From positions 1 through 64,000 of the forward strand of contig JAJFHE010000054.1 in the NCBI GenBank assembly GCA_021775755.1: 64,000 nt of DNA, given 5' to 3'. This document shows, piece by piece, positions 50,460 through 59,040 of this stretch. The stretch comes from Hyphomicrobiales bacterium. Its GTDB lineage: Bacteria > Pseudomonadota > Alphaproteobacteria > Rhizobiales > JAJFHB01. Below the pieces are notes generated by a model. That model was not told where the DNA came from, made no database searches, and saw nothing but the letters and a program-made list of their open reading frames with translations. Made by a program: the position numbers and the translations under genes. Each line of letters begins with the position of its first letter. Position 1 is the stretch's first letter.

Positions 50460-51584
50460 ATGAGCACGCCGGCCCCGGTTATCAAACCGGCCAAGGTCGA
50501 CGCCGAGAAAAACGCGATTTATCGATTGCGCTACGATGTTTACGTGCGCGAGATGAATCGATATCGCAACGCCGCCGACCACGAACGCGAGTTCCTGCGC
50601 GAACCCGAAGACGACATCTCCCGGCTCTATTGCGCCGTCGACAACACTTACAACGTGGTGGGCACCATGCGCCTCACCTGGGGTGGAGACGCGCCGATTC
50701 CCGAACGAATGATCGCGCAGTACGATCTCGAACCTTTTCTGGCGCGTATCCCGAGCGAGCAGATCATCGTCGGCGAGCGCTTCATGGTAACGACGGCCTA
50801 CCGCGGCACGGATCTCATATTCCGACTGTTCAAGACATATTTGGAACTCGTCAATGAACACCGCATTCAGCTGATCTTCGGCGACTGCGAACCGCATCTC
50901 CTCAATCTCTATCTGGGTCTCGGCTTCCGCACCTACACCCGCAAGAACGTCAACAGTGCCGAGACGGGCTATCTCATCCCGCTGGTCATGATCCCCGAAG
51001 ACATCGACTATTTCCGTCAGGTGTCCTCGCCGCTTGCAAACATCGTCAAGAATTTCGGCGAAGACTGCCGAACCCCTGCCTGTGTCGCGGATATCCTCGC
51101 AAAAGGCAGCGCGGTGCAGTCGGAACGCCTGGTGTCGAAACAGGAATACTGGTCCGAAGTGCACCAGGCGCTGAGCCGTCTGACGGAAAGCCGCCCTCTC
51201 CTTTTCGACGGCATGAGCGAGCAGCAGATCGAGCACTGCCTGTCGAAAAGCAACGTGATTGAATGCCGAAGAGGCGACCGCATCATCAAGAAGGGCAACA
51301 CGGCCCAGAATATGTACGTCGCCCTGTCGGGCACACTTGAAGTGCGCGACCGCGACAACGTGGTGGGCGTCATCTCCGCCGGCGATGTCGTTGGCGAAAT
51401 GGCGTTCCTTTTGAACACCGCCCGCACCATGGACGTAGTGGCTGCAACCGACGATGTCAGGATCCTCAGCCTCTCTGAGAGCATCATAAAGGAGATCATG
51501 AAGTCGGATCCGGAAAGCGCGGCAGCCCTGCTTCTCAATGTGTCCAAGATGCTCTGTCTCAAGCTCTTGAAGCGCCCTGCCTGA
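50460..51584 (+). CDS. FeeM/LuxI-like acyltransferase fused to a cyclic-nucleotide-binding domain
   Basis: A 374-residue two-domain protein. The N-terminal 190 residues have the GNAT-like fold of FeeM/autoinducer-synthase acyltransferases: IYRLRYDVYVREMNRY, YNVVGTMRLTWGG and IIVGERFMVTTAYRG, then IFGDCEPHLLNLYLGLGF. The C-terminal 130 residues form a cNMP-binding domain with the phosphate cassette GDVVGEMAFLLNTARTMDVV (Gly-Glu and Arg-Thr kept), and no DNA-binding helix. So acyl transfer could be gated by cAMP or cGMP. ATG at 50460 is chosen because CTGGAGGAAGC precedes it; an in-frame GTG at 50376 is the alternative. A GNAT gene follows 7 bp later. Confidence 0.75.
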   Translation: MSTPAPVIKPAKVDAEKNAIYRLRYDVYVREMNRYRNAADHEREFLREPEDDISRLYCAVDNTYNVVGTMRLTWGGDAPIPERMIAQYDLEPFLARIPSEQIIVGERFMVTTAYRGTDLIFRLFKTYLELVNEHRIQLIFGDCEPHLLNLYLGLGFRTYTRKNVNSAETGYLIPLVMIPEDIDYFRQVSSPLANIVKNFGEDCRTPACVADILAKGSAVQSERLVSKQEYWSEVHQALSRLTESRPLLFDGMSEQQIEHCLSKSNVIECRRGDRIIKKGNTAQNMYVALSGTLEVRDRDNVVGVISAGDVVGEMAFLLNTARTMDVVAATDDVRILSLSESIIKEIMKSDPESAAALLLNVSKMLCLKLLKRPA

Positions 51585-51591
51585 GGCGGCG

Positions 51592-52098
51592 GTGACACTC
51601 GTTCCCAAACTCTCCCTTGGTCAGGCAAGCGCCGGCGATATCAGCTGGATCGTCGAACTTGAAGCCCGCCCCGAATTCGAAGCCTTCATCCACCGCTGGC
51701 CGCATGAGGAGCACACCGCCAACCTGTCGCGGCGCGACATGCGTTATCTCATGATGTCGGACGAGCGCGGCCAACGCGCGGGCTTCGTCATCCTGGCCGG
51801 CCTCAAAAACCGCGCCCGCTCCATAGAGCTCGTACGCATCGCGATTGCCGAGCCCGGACGGGGCCTCGCCCGCCACCTCCTGCCGCTGATCGTTTCCTAC
51901 GCGTTCACATCGCTCAGTGCCAACCGGTTGTGGCTCGACGTGTTCGACGACAACGAACGGGCGCGCCGGGCCTACATGCGCGCCGGCTTCCGCGAAGAAG
52001 GTGTATTGCGCGAAGCCTCGCTCAAGACCAGCGGAACCCTCGGTTCCCTCGTCATCATGTCGATCCTCGCATCGGAAGTCCGCAATTTGCAGGGGTAG
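51592..52098 (+). CDS. GNAT-family N-acetyltransferase
   Basis: A 168-residue acetyltransferase. Acetyl-CoA-binding segments are VRIAIAEPGRGLARHLLPLIV, with the pyrophosphate loop, and the RimJ/RimL-type C-terminal RARRAYMRAGFREEGVLREA. Substrate unknown. The start is a GTG 7 bp after the stop of the FeeM-cNMP gene, with CTGAGGCGGC as ribosome site, so both belong to one operon, perhaps including the crotonase gene. Confidence 0.82.
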   Translation: MTLVPKLSLGQASAGDISWIVELEARPEFEAFIHRWPHEEHTANLSRRDMRYLMMSDERGQRAGFVILAGLKNRARSIELVRIAIAEPGRGLARHLLPLIVSYAFTSLSANRLWLDVFDDNERARRAYMRAGFREEGVLREASLKTSGTLGSLVIMSILASEVRNLQG

Positions 52099-52260
52099 TA
52101 CCAACAAGCAATAATCACAAACCCCGGCTCCATTTCCACGTGGGGGGGGTGAACCTGGACGCCATAGGATGCGCACCGTGTTTCAACCAAGTTCGGGTGA
52201 GTCTCGTCTTCTGGCCTATCCTGGATGATCTGTACGCAACCGGGTGCCCGGGCGTTTCCC
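52099..52260. other. Convergent intergenic interval
   Basis: 162 bp between convergent genes. It includes an uninterrupted run of eight or more G (near 52143). No clear terminator hairpin was recognised. Confidence 0.35.
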
Positions 52261-53976
52261 TCAGCCAGTTTGACTGATCGCGGCTCTATCGATGATCTTC
52301 CGCAGTGGTGCACCGGTTTCTTGCAAGGTGCCAAATTCATATGCCCATTCGCCACCAAGCCGCGACGCACAGAAGGTATCGGCGACCTCCTGGGTAGATT
52401 GGCGGATGAGCAAGCTGCCTTGCAGTGCCTGGGCAATCATGGACATCAACCGACGGGCGTGCGGTTCCATCATGTCCGTGGAACGGCCAAGTTCACCTTC
52501 CAGGTTTTTGACATAGGCGTCGAAATGCCGGTCGGACCCTGTTGCCAGTTTGATTTCATGAACGAGGGCGTCGCGGGAATCGGGAAAAGCATCGAACGCG
52601 CGTATCATGTCCAGACCCATCATCGCGGATGTGCCTTCCCAAATGCTGTTCAGCGGAGCCTCGCGGTAAAGACGGGCGATGGTTTGCTCTTCCACATAAC
52701 CCATTCCGCCATGGCACTCCATGGCTTCAAGCGTCACCGCACTGGCGCGCCGGCAGTTCCAGTATTTCGCGACGGGAACAAGAATTCTGCTGAGCAGCTT
52801 GTCCGTGTCACTCGTGGGCGAATCGTCCACCGCCTTTGCCGCTCGCAGGCCCAGGAGGAAGGCTGCCTCGCTTTCGATCGCCAGATCGGCCAGCGTGTTG
52901 CTCATTTGCGGCAAATCGTGGATCGTCGAGCCAAAGGCGCTGCGATTGCTCGTGTGATGCAAGGCCAGCGTCAGAGCGCACCGCATGATACCTGCGGAAC
53001 CGGTCGAAAGCCCCATCCGGATATTTTGCGTCATGTATTTGATAAACTGACGAATGCCGCGCCCGTCTTCGCCGATGCGGTAGGCCACGGTGTTGTTGAG
53101 CTCAACCTCCGAACTCGCGTTGGATGTGTTGCCGAGCTTGTCCTTCAGCCGCTGAATATGGATGCTGTTGCGCTCGCCATTGGCCAGTGTACGCGGTGCA
53201 ATGAACAAGGTGACGCCGCTGTCTGTTTTCGCCGTCAGCAAAAGGAGGTCACCCATCGGCGCGGAAACGAAGAACTTTTGCCCCGACAGATGATACTCCC
53301 GCTCATTCCCGGTAGGGACCGCCTGCGTGTCGTTGGACCGCAAATCCGAACCGCCCTGCCTCTCGGTCATGGCCATCGCAACCGTAAGACCGGGTTTTTC
53401 GTCCGCATGCAGAGGTCTTGGATCGTACTCGGTCGACAGGACCTTCGACAGCCACCTGTCGCCGATCTGCGGATCGCTTCGCAATAAGGGGACGATGGCG
53501 TAGGACATGAGATTGGCGCAACCGACGGTCCCGTTCTCTACCTGGTTCCAAAGATAAAACAGGATGGTTCTGGCGGTTTGCGGACGCTTTTCGTTCGTCG
53601 TCCAGGCAAGCGAATGAACCTCGGAGCGAAACGTCTCCGCCATCAGCTCGTGATAGGCAGGATGAAACTCAACAAAGTCGATACGGCGGCCGATTCTGTC
53701 ATGCGTTCTCAGAACCGGTTTGTTCTCGTTGGCGAGGCGCGCCAGTTCCCTGAAATGTCGACTTCCTGCTGTTTTGCCAGCGGCCTCTGCGCGGTCGTTG
53801 ATCCATTGCACGCCTTCCCGGCTGCAGGCTGCCACGAGGGCTTCATCGCCAAGAAAGAGGTTCTGGTCGGGCAATTCCGGCGGCATATTCTCGACTTCTA
53901 CGGCTTGATGGCCGTAGCCCGACTGCGGCATTGGACATGCGGTGGCAAAGTCACCAGGCCGGCTGGATGTTTTCAT
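52261..53976 (-). CDS. AidB-like acyl-CoA dehydrogenase
   Basis: A 571-residue flavoprotein of the AidB branch. Distinct marks are the extended N-terminus (PQSGYGHQAVEVENMPPELPDQNLF), GLTVAMAMTERQGGSDLRSN in the FAD/substrate region, and the long C-terminal part after ECHGGMGYVEEQTIARLYREAPLN, where the Glu in REAP and the segment SIWEGTSAMMGLD match the catalytic region of isovaleryl-type dehydrogenases. AidB binds DNA in E. coli and protects against alkylation; whether this one oxidises acyl-CoA is unknown. Ribosome site CAGGAGCGCG precedes the ATG at 53976. It follows a TetR gene by 25 bp, so the regulator probably controls it. Confidence 0.87.
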   Translation of the reverse strand: MKTSSRPGDFATACPMPQSGYGHQAVEVENMPPELPDQNLFLGDEALVAACSREGVQWINDRAEAAGKTAGSRHFRELARLANENKPVLRTHDRIGRRIDFVEFHPAYHELMAETFRSEVHSLAWTTNEKRPQTARTILFYLWNQVENGTVGCANLMSYAIVPLLRSDPQIGDRWLSKVLSTEYDPRPLHADEKPGLTVAMAMTERQGGSDLRSNDTQAVPTGNEREYHLSGQKFFVSAPMGDLLLLTAKTDSGVTLFIAPRTLANGERNSIHIQRLKDKLGNTSNASSEVELNNTVAYRIGEDGRGIRQFIKYMTQNIRMGLSTGSAGIMRCALTLALHHTSNRSAFGSTIHDLPQMSNTLADLAIESEAAFLLGLRAAKAVDDSPTSDTDKLLSRILVPVAKYWNCRRASAVTLEAMECHGGMGYVEEQTIARLYREAPLNSIWEGTSAMMGLDMIRAFDAFPDSRDALVHEIKLATGSDRHFDAYVKNLEGELGRSTDMMEPHARRLMSMIAQALQGSLLIRQSTQEVADTFCASRLGGEWAYEFGTLQETGAPLRKIIDRAAISQTG

Positions 53977-54001
53977 ATCGCGCTCCTGTCGTCTCTTTGG
54001 T

Positions 54002-54640
54002 TCAGAATTCCGGCACTTCCGGCCGCCCGGGAGCACATCCCTTGAAGCGTGACCTGATCAACTGTTTCAGTTGCGTTGGATACGCGCTGGACAATTCGCT
54101 GAATGATTCCTTTCCGAACATCTGCGTCAGCGTCGGTCCCGACATCACGATGTAGTTGATGGCGCCCAGGAGTTGGTAAACCACCGCCAGCGCTTCGGCA
54201 TGGGTACGGTCCTCCTCGCCGGGAATACGTCTGACGATCGAGACAAGAGCATCCAAAAACGGCTTCAAGTACCACTGTGTCGCGTGCTCTGCCCGGTCCT
54301 GATTGTCCATGAGCTCGCGCATCACAACACGCGCGTCCTCCGTATCCTTGGATTGACTTTCCAGTTGATTGATCATGAGCTCTTCAAGCTGGCGGCGCGG
54401 GTCGGAAATCTCGACCTGGGCCTGGAAGATCCGGGCGACATATCGGGCTGAAATCTCTTTCAACACCTCCCCGTAGAGCCTCTCTTTCGTGCCAAAATGA
54501 TGCAGCAGGGCTTGTTTGCTCAGTCCCAGTTCACTCGCGATTCCGGCGATGCTGGCGCCGTAAAAGCCTTTCTGCGCGAACTGTCGCTGAGCGACTTTGA
54601 GGAGGTGCTCACGTGTTTTTGCAGCCAATTCATCACCCAA
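54002..54640 (-). CDS. TetR-family transcriptional repressor
   Basis: A 212-residue TetR regulator. The N-terminal helix-turn-helix is AQKGFYGASIAGIASELGLSKQALLHHF, followed by the ligand-binding helical domain. The start is TTG at 54640 or 54628; no ATG fits the frame. Two palindromes flanking the divergent promoters (TTACCTAAAGGTAA at 54642 and TTACCGAACGGTAG at 54766) share the core TTACC-N4-GGTA, so both are probable operators of this protein, which would regulate itself, the AidB-like gene, and the crotonase gene on the other strand. The ligand is probably an acyl-CoA, given the neighbours. Confidence 0.87.
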   Translation of the reverse strand: MGDELAAKTREHLLKVAQRQFAQKGFYGASIAGIASELGLSKQALLHHFGTKERLYGEVLKEISARYVARIFQAQVEISDPRRQLEELMINQLESQSKDTEDARVVMRELMDNQDRAEHATQWYLKPFLDALVSIVRRIPGEEDRTHAEALAVVYQLLGAINYIVMSGPTLTQMFGKESFSELSSAYPTQLKQLIRSRFKGCAPGRPEVPEF

Positions 54641-54641
54641 A

Positions 54642-54655
54642 CTTACCTAAAGGTA
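54642..54655. promoter_or_regulatory. TetR operator 1
   Basis: TTACCTAAAGGTAA has perfect 6-bp arms around AA. It begins two bases upstream of the TTG start of the TetR gene, so the repressor would block its own transcription or translation. Confidence 0.7.
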
Positions 54656-54756
54656 AACTTATATCTCAATGAGAGTGTCAACTCGATTTTACCAATGTTT
54701 AGACACATAACACTCTTTTCATTAGATAAAGTCAACGCATCTTCGTAGACATTTTA

Positions 54757-54785
54757 TTGACAACTTACCGAACGGTAGGTATTTA
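54757..54785 (+). promoter_or_regulatory. Promoter with TetR operator 2
   Basis: TTGACA at 54757-54762 and TATTTA at 54780-54785 are separated by exactly 17 bases. In the spacer lies ACTTACCGAACGGTAGGT (54763-54780), a palindrome with one mismatch that shares TTACC-N4-GGTA with operator 1. A repressor there would cover the -10 to -35 gap. It faces the crotonase gene starting at 54896. Confidence 0.75.
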
Positions 54786-54895
54786 TGGGTGACGAGAAGG
54801 AACAAAGAGCTGGGCACAACAAAGCACACCGAGAATTTCAACATCCGGCGAGATCACAAACACGGGCCGAGCCGATCAACAAAGGAGAACAAAGC

Positions 54896-55702
54896 ATGAG
54901 CCCCGTCACATACGAAAAGCGAGACCGGATTGCGTATGTCACGCTGAACCGGCCCGAAGCCAAGAATGCGATCAACCCGGAAACCCACACGAGACTATGG
55001 GAAGTTTGGGAAGACTTTCGCGATGACGATGCGGTTGACGTCGCGATCATCACTGGAACCGGCGATGCGTTCTGCGCCGGCGCGGATCTCAAGTCCTATA
55101 TGAACCGCTGGCCCGGCGCGAGCCCCGAAGCGGTCCGGAAAAATGTTGACGATGGCCTCGGAGGCCTTACCCGCGGCCTGCACCGCATCCCGAAACCGAT
55201 CATCGCTGCGGTGAACGGCTGGGCGCTTGCCGGCGGTTGCGAAACGGCCCTTGCTTGTGACATCCGCATCGCCTCGGAGCGCGCAATGTTCGGTTCCTTC
55301 GAAGCACGTCGGGGCTTCCACCACGCAGACGGCGGCATTCCCCGTCTCGTCAACTCAGCCGGCGTTTCGGCCGCCATGTACATGTTGCTCACCGCCGAAC
55401 CGATCACGGCTGATCTGGCGCATAAATGGGGCCTGGTCGCCGCCGTCGTACCGCATGATCAACTGATGGAGCATGCCGAACTCGTCGCCCGGCAGATCCT
55501 GCGCAACGATCAGGTTGCGGTTCGTTCCGCCAAGGAAACCATTTTGGACATGATTGGCCGGAACCTCGACGACCAATTGCGCATCGAAGCGATGAACGGT
55601 TACAGCGTCGCGACCCGGTCGGGCGTATCGGACCGCTTGCAAAGTTTCTATGACAAGACCGACCGTGGCCGCCATGGTGTCAATCAGACGCCGCTGACCT
55701 GA
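54896..55702 (+). CDS. Enoyl-CoA hydratase (crotonase family)
   Basis: A 268-residue crotonase. Signature segments are LNRPEAKNAINPETHTRLWE, the oxyanion loop GTGDAFCAGADLKSYMNRW and NGWALAGGCETALACDIRIAS, followed by EARRGFHHADGGIPRLV. Substrate unresolved. The ATG at 54896 is preceded by AAAGGAGAAC; the frame is open from 54785, but that stretch contains the leader. It is the target of the TetR-operated promoter at 54757 and lies opposite to the TetR-aidB pair, so all three form a regulated unit for acyl-CoA metabolism. Confidence 0.88.
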   Translation: MSPVTYEKRDRIAYVTLNRPEAKNAINPETHTRLWEVWEDFRDDDAVDVAIITGTGDAFCAGADLKSYMNRWPGASPEAVRKNVDDGLGGLTRGLHRIPKPIIAAVNGWALAGGCETALACDIRIASERAMFGSFEARRGFHHADGGIPRLVNSAGVSAAMYMLLTAEPITADLAHKWGLVAAVVPHDQLMEHAELVARQILRNDQVAVRSAKETILDMIGRNLDDQLRIEAMNGYSVATRSGVSDRLQSFYDKTDRGRHGVNQTPLT

Positions 55703-55766
55703 AACCTCCGAAGAAATGCATCAGGAACCGGCCCGACGCCTCTTGGCGTAACAGCTGCAACGACAG

Positions 55767-56078
55767 TCATACCCGGGTTCTGTAGCGCCAAAACCTCAGC
55801 CCGTGGTCTGGAAGATCGTCGGGCACCGGGTCATGGCCGGAACCGCCGCCGGGCCGGCAGCTTGCGATGCGGAACGCCGCCAGCCAGCCGCCGCGCCAGG
55901 CGCCGTAACGCGCGATCGCCTCAAGCGAATATTCCGAACAGGTCGGAAGGTAGCGGCAGGTGCGGCCGATGAAGGCCGACAGCGTGTAACGGTAGAGGTG
56001 GATAAGACCAACCATGAACAGCGCCACCGGACCGGCGCGCTTGCGGTGAATTTGGGTCTCAGGGCGCGATGTACTCAT
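55767..56078 (-). CDS. yidD: Membrane protein insertion efficiency factor YidD
   Basis: A 103-residue YidD family protein, a small amphipathic protein at the inner membrane that helps YidC-dependent insertion. The signature is LIHLYRYTLSAFIGRTCRYLP, then TCSEYSLEAIARYGAWRGG with its conserved cysteines and a C-terminal CRPGGGSGHDPVP. The start is the ATG at 56078 (MSTSRPETQIHRK). It is away from yidC and rpmH, as is common in alphaproteobacteria, and next to the DUF922 and IscU-like genes. Confidence 0.9.
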   Translation of the reverse strand: MSTSRPETQIHRKRAGPVALFMVGLIHLYRYTLSAFIGRTCRYLPTCSEYSLEAIARYGAWRGGWLAAFRIASCRPGGGSGHDPVPDDLPDHGLRFWRYRTRV

Positions 56079-56127
56079 GTGTCTCGCTCCGCAGCGCGCA
56101 GACGCATCTGCACGTGCCGAAAAGCGT

Positions 56128-56838
56128 CTAGCGAATATCCGCTGCCTGCAGTGTCCGGCGTGTTGTTGGAGTGCTCTGACGGGTGGTCCGCGACTGGGCG
56201 CGCTGCGAGGCAGAGGGGCGGCGTGAGGGCCGTGAGGCGTGCACAATAAGTGGTAAGCGCCTTATGCGCGCCTCCTCCGCCCGGTCATAGGCGGCGTGGC
56301 GCTGGTCGCAGCGGCGGTTCTCTTCATTGAAAACCTGGCGCATGCGCGCCGACAGCGCGCGGCACGACATGGTGCCGTTGAGCGCCCGCACACGCCGTTC
56401 GATGCGTTTTGCGCACTGCGTGTAAATCGCCTTGTGGCGGTTCTCGTGATTGCGCACGTGATTTGCGAAATTGTTCCAGCGGCTGCGCGTGCCCGATGTC
56501 AGGTTCTGACCATTGGCAAGCCGTGGCAGCGTGATGGTCATATTGAGTGTTACGCGGTGATTGCGCAGGCGGCAGCGTGCCTCGCCGTTGAACTGCGAAT
56601 TCTGCGTAAGCCGCGCCCGCGTCGTACCCAACGCGCGTCCGCTGTGGCCGCCCGGCCCGCGGCTGATCATATAGCTCAAGAGCTCAGCCGGGGTCGATCC
56701 ACGTACCGTGTAGTAGACCGTTTTGGACGTTATTTGCGGAGCCGCGTGCGATTGCGGCACGCAAACCACTGCGGCGACCCATAGGCCCGCAGCCACAATG
56801 AAGCCCGAACGGAACAAACGGTACATTGCCTGTGTCAT
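56128..56838 (-). CDS. Exported DUF922-family (putative metallopeptidase) protein
   Basis: A 236-residue protein with signal peptide (SGFIVAAGLWVAAVVCVPQSHAA) and a DUF922 domain. The metallopeptidase-like motif is NHVRNHENRHKAIY (H-E-x-x-H), with upstream strands TVYYTVRGSTPAELLSYM. The C-terminus is Arg/Ser/Thr-rich and likely disordered. The ATG at 56838 is chosen because GGGAGGGC lies seven bases upstream; ATG at 56844 is too close to it. Function unproven. The gene stands between yidD and the scaffold gene on the same strand. Confidence 0.8.
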   Translation of the reverse strand: MTQAMYRLFRSGFIVAAGLWVAAVVCVPQSHAAPQITSKTVYYTVRGSTPAELLSYMISRGPGGHSGRALGTTRARLTQNSQFNGEARCRLRNHRVTLNMTITLPRLANGQNLTSGTRSRWNNFANHVRNHENRHKAIYTQCAKRIERRVRALNGTMSCRALSARMRQVFNEENRRCDQRHAAYDRAEEARIRRLPLIVHASRPSRRPSASQRAQSRTTRQSTPTTRRTLQAADIR

Positions 56839-56888
56839 GCACATGCCCTCCCTGAGCTTGCCGCCACACTTGTTCTCTATGGCCGCAA

Positions 56889-57347
56889 CTATACAGCGGC
56901 GTGTTGTTCGGCCTCATTTTCACGCGCTTCGATCTGCGCGATCGCATCGCACACCGCATCGAAGGTCAACAGCGTCGAGGCATGGCGCGCCTTGTAGTCG
57001 CGCACCGGCTCGAGGATCTCCAGATCGGACCACCGCCCCTCTGGTGACGGGCCCCCCTCCTTCAGCATCGCCGCCATTTCGTCGCGCACACGGCGTAGCT
57101 CATCAGGTTTTGAGCCGACGATATTACGCGCCATGATCGACGATGATGCCTGTCCAAGCGCACACGCTTTCACGTCATGCCCGAACGCGGTTACCACACC
57201 GTCCTTCATCTTGAGATCGACGGTTACCTTGCTGCCGCACAGGCGCGACACCTTCGACGCCGTTGCATCAGCGTCCACCAGCCGCTCGGTGAGCGGTATG
57301 TCGGCTGCGAATTTCAGGATTCGCTTATTGTAAATTTCGTTCAGCAT
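56889..57347 (-). CDS. IscU/NifU-N-like iron-sulfur scaffold protein
   Basis: A 152-residue protein of the IscU/SufU family. MLNEIYNKRILKFAADI matches the family start. Conserved cysteines are in RLCGSKVTVDLKMKDG and in KACALGQASSSIMA, and the third position comes late, where His replaces the usual cysteine in HASTLLTFDAVCDAI. Such proteins hold nascent Fe-S clusters; this alphaproteobacterial variant is usually next to folE rather than in the suf operon, so its role is unclear. Confidence 0.85.
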   Translation of the reverse strand: MLNEIYNKRILKFAADIPLTERLVDADATASKVSRLCGSKVTVDLKMKDGVVTAFGHDVKACALGQASSSIMARNIVGSKPDELRRVRDEMAAMLKEGGPSPEGRWSDLEILEPVRDYKARHASTLLTFDAVCDAIAQIEARENEAEQHAAV

Positions 57348-57714
57348 GACCCTGTGCTTCTAGCGCAAATACGCCATTCCCGCATATGCTTTTCCGTCGC
57401 ATGACGTGCATCCGTCTGGCTGTTTCCCGCAGATCGGACAGCAAATCAACCGCACTACAGCCCGATTTTTGCGTCGCGGCAAATCCGCTGTTGCTGCGGT
57501 TTCGCTCTTGAAGCAGATGGCTGCCCGTTATATATGCTGGCCGGGACGAAGAACCATACATGACACGGAAGCTGCTGCGATTGCTGGCCGTTTGAGATCA
57601 TGCTAGCGTTTCGCACGAAACAATGTGTTTACCGCAGCGTCGATTCTCGCCAGGAAACGGCGAACAGCCAAAGCATGCGGCGGGGCTGCACAACGGAATT
57701 CAGGAATAGACGGA
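57348..57714. other. Gene-free divergent interval upstream of folE
   Basis: About 370 bp without a convincing gene. TTATATATG near 57530 could be a -10 region. No operator palindrome or riboswitch motif was recognised, although folE is sometimes riboswitch- or zinc-controlled in bacteria. Confidence 0.4.
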
Positions 57715-58353
57715 ATGGACGCCATCATCAAAAAGATGCCGGAGCGCGGCCCTGTTATTGGCCGTGGACCCGATATCACTCGCCCCTCAAAGGCAGAGGC
57801 GGAAGCAGCGGTGCGCACGCTGATCGCCTGGGCCGGAGACGACCCCCAGCGTGAAGGCCTTCTCGACACGCCGCGCCGTGTGGTGGATGCGTATTCCGAG
57901 TTTTTCAACGGCTACGGCGATTGCCCCATCGAGGCTTTGTCGCGCACGTTCGAGGAAGTCGGCGGCTATGACGATATCGTGATGCTGCGCGATATCGACC
58001 TCAATTCCCATTGCGAGCACCACATGATCCCGTTCATCGGACGCGCCCATGTGGCCTACTATCCGACCGACCGGGTGGTAGGCATCTCCAAACTTGCCCG
58101 CGTCGTGGAGATTTTCGCACGCCGTCTCCAGACACAGGAGACCATGACCGCGCAGATCGCCGAAACCATCAATCAGGTTCTGAAACCCCGCGGCGTCGCC
58201 GTGATGATCGAGGCGGTGCACCAGTGCATGTCCCTGCGCGGTGTGCAAAAACGCGATGTCGCGACGATCACGACCCAGTTTGTCGGCGAATTCAAATCCG
58301 ACCCGGCGCTTCAGGCACGTTTCATGATGTTGATCCGTCAGTCCCAGAGCTGA
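57715..58353 (+). CDS. folE: GTP cyclohydrolase I
   Basis: A 212-residue enzyme that converts GTP to dihydroneopterin triphosphate, the first step of folate and tetrahydrobiopterin-type pterin synthesis. The zinc and active-site motifs are [20 protein letters not shown] and [14 protein letters not shown]-like [36 protein letters not shown] is also diagnostic. The ATG at 57715 starts [12 protein letters not shown]. The gene hisI follows 50 bp downstream, an arrangement common in Hyphomicrobiales. Confidence 0.96.
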   Translation: MDAIIKKMPERGPVIGRGPDITRPSKAEAEAAVRTLIAWAGDDPQREGLLDTPRRVVDAYSEFFNGYGDCPIEALSRTFEEVGGYDDIVMLRDIDLNSHCEHHMIPFIGRAHVAYYPTDRVVGISKLARVVEIFARRLQTQETMTAQIAETINQVLKPRGVAVMIEAVHQCMSLRGVQKRDVATITTQFVGEFKSDPALQARFMMLIRQSQS

Positions 58354-58403
58354 TCTTGCGAGCTGACCTTGAGATCTGACGTTAAAATTCGGCTGTAACT
58401 CCC

Positions 58404-58883
58404 ATGAACGACTCCACTTTTGCACCTCGAACCAGCGTCGAACAGGTTGAGGAAGGCGAAGATCTGGCGCCTAAGTTTGACGCCGAGGGTCTTATGCCCG
58501 TGGTGACGACGGACGCCGCAACCGGTGAAGTCCTGATGCTCGGTTACATGAACGCCGAGGCGTTCACGAAAACCATCGAAACCGGCGAGGCGCATTACTG
58601 GAGCCGTTCGCGCGGTGTGCTGTGGCACAAGGGAGCGACCAGCGGCCTTGTGCAGAAGGTGATCGACCTGCGCATCGATGACGATCAGGACGCGGTGTGG
58701 ATGGCTGTCGACGTTGCGGGCTCGGGCGCCAGCTGTCACGTTGGCTACCGTTCGTGTTTCTACCGCTCCGTGCCGACAGGCGCCGCGCCGACGCCGGAAC
58801 TGCGGCTCATTTACCGTGAAGGCGAAAAGACGTTCGACCCCAAGGACGTTTACGGCGACGCGCCCAATCCGACGAAGCTTTAA
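58404..58883 (+). CDS. hisI: Phosphoribosyl-AMP cyclohydrolase
   Basis: A 159-residue single-domain HisI, which opens the purine ring of phosphoribosyl-AMP in histidine synthesis. The signature [16 protein letters not shown] is present, as are the zinc ligands in the C-terminal [13 protein letters not shown]. HisE is not fused, as usual in alphaproteobacteria where hisE is with other his genes. It probably shares a transcript with folE. Confidence 0.95.
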   Translation: MNDSTFAPRTSVEQVEEGEDLAPKFDAEGLMPVVTTDAATGEVLMLGYMNAEAFTKTIETGEAHYWSRSRGVLWHKGATSGLVQKVIDLRIDDDQDAVWMAVDVAGSGASCHVGYRSCFYRSVPTGAAPTPELRLIYREGEKTFDPKDVYGDAPNPTKL

Positions 58884-59040
58884 AACCTCACAAAATTGCG
58901 TAAGTTTTGGTGATCGCACGCGCGCCGGCCGGCGTGCTGCCGGCTGCATTGTGACGCTGTGGCTTGTAATCGCCGGACCGATTGCATTTATCAAAAATTA
59001 GACACTGTTGTGTAGTCTGGTGAGCGAATGCAAAGCGGTG

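Noticed and set aside
52225-53487. 420-codon + strand frame antisense to the AidB-like gene
   Set aside because: Shadow of a confidently identified acyl-CoA dehydrogenase; no motif of its own.
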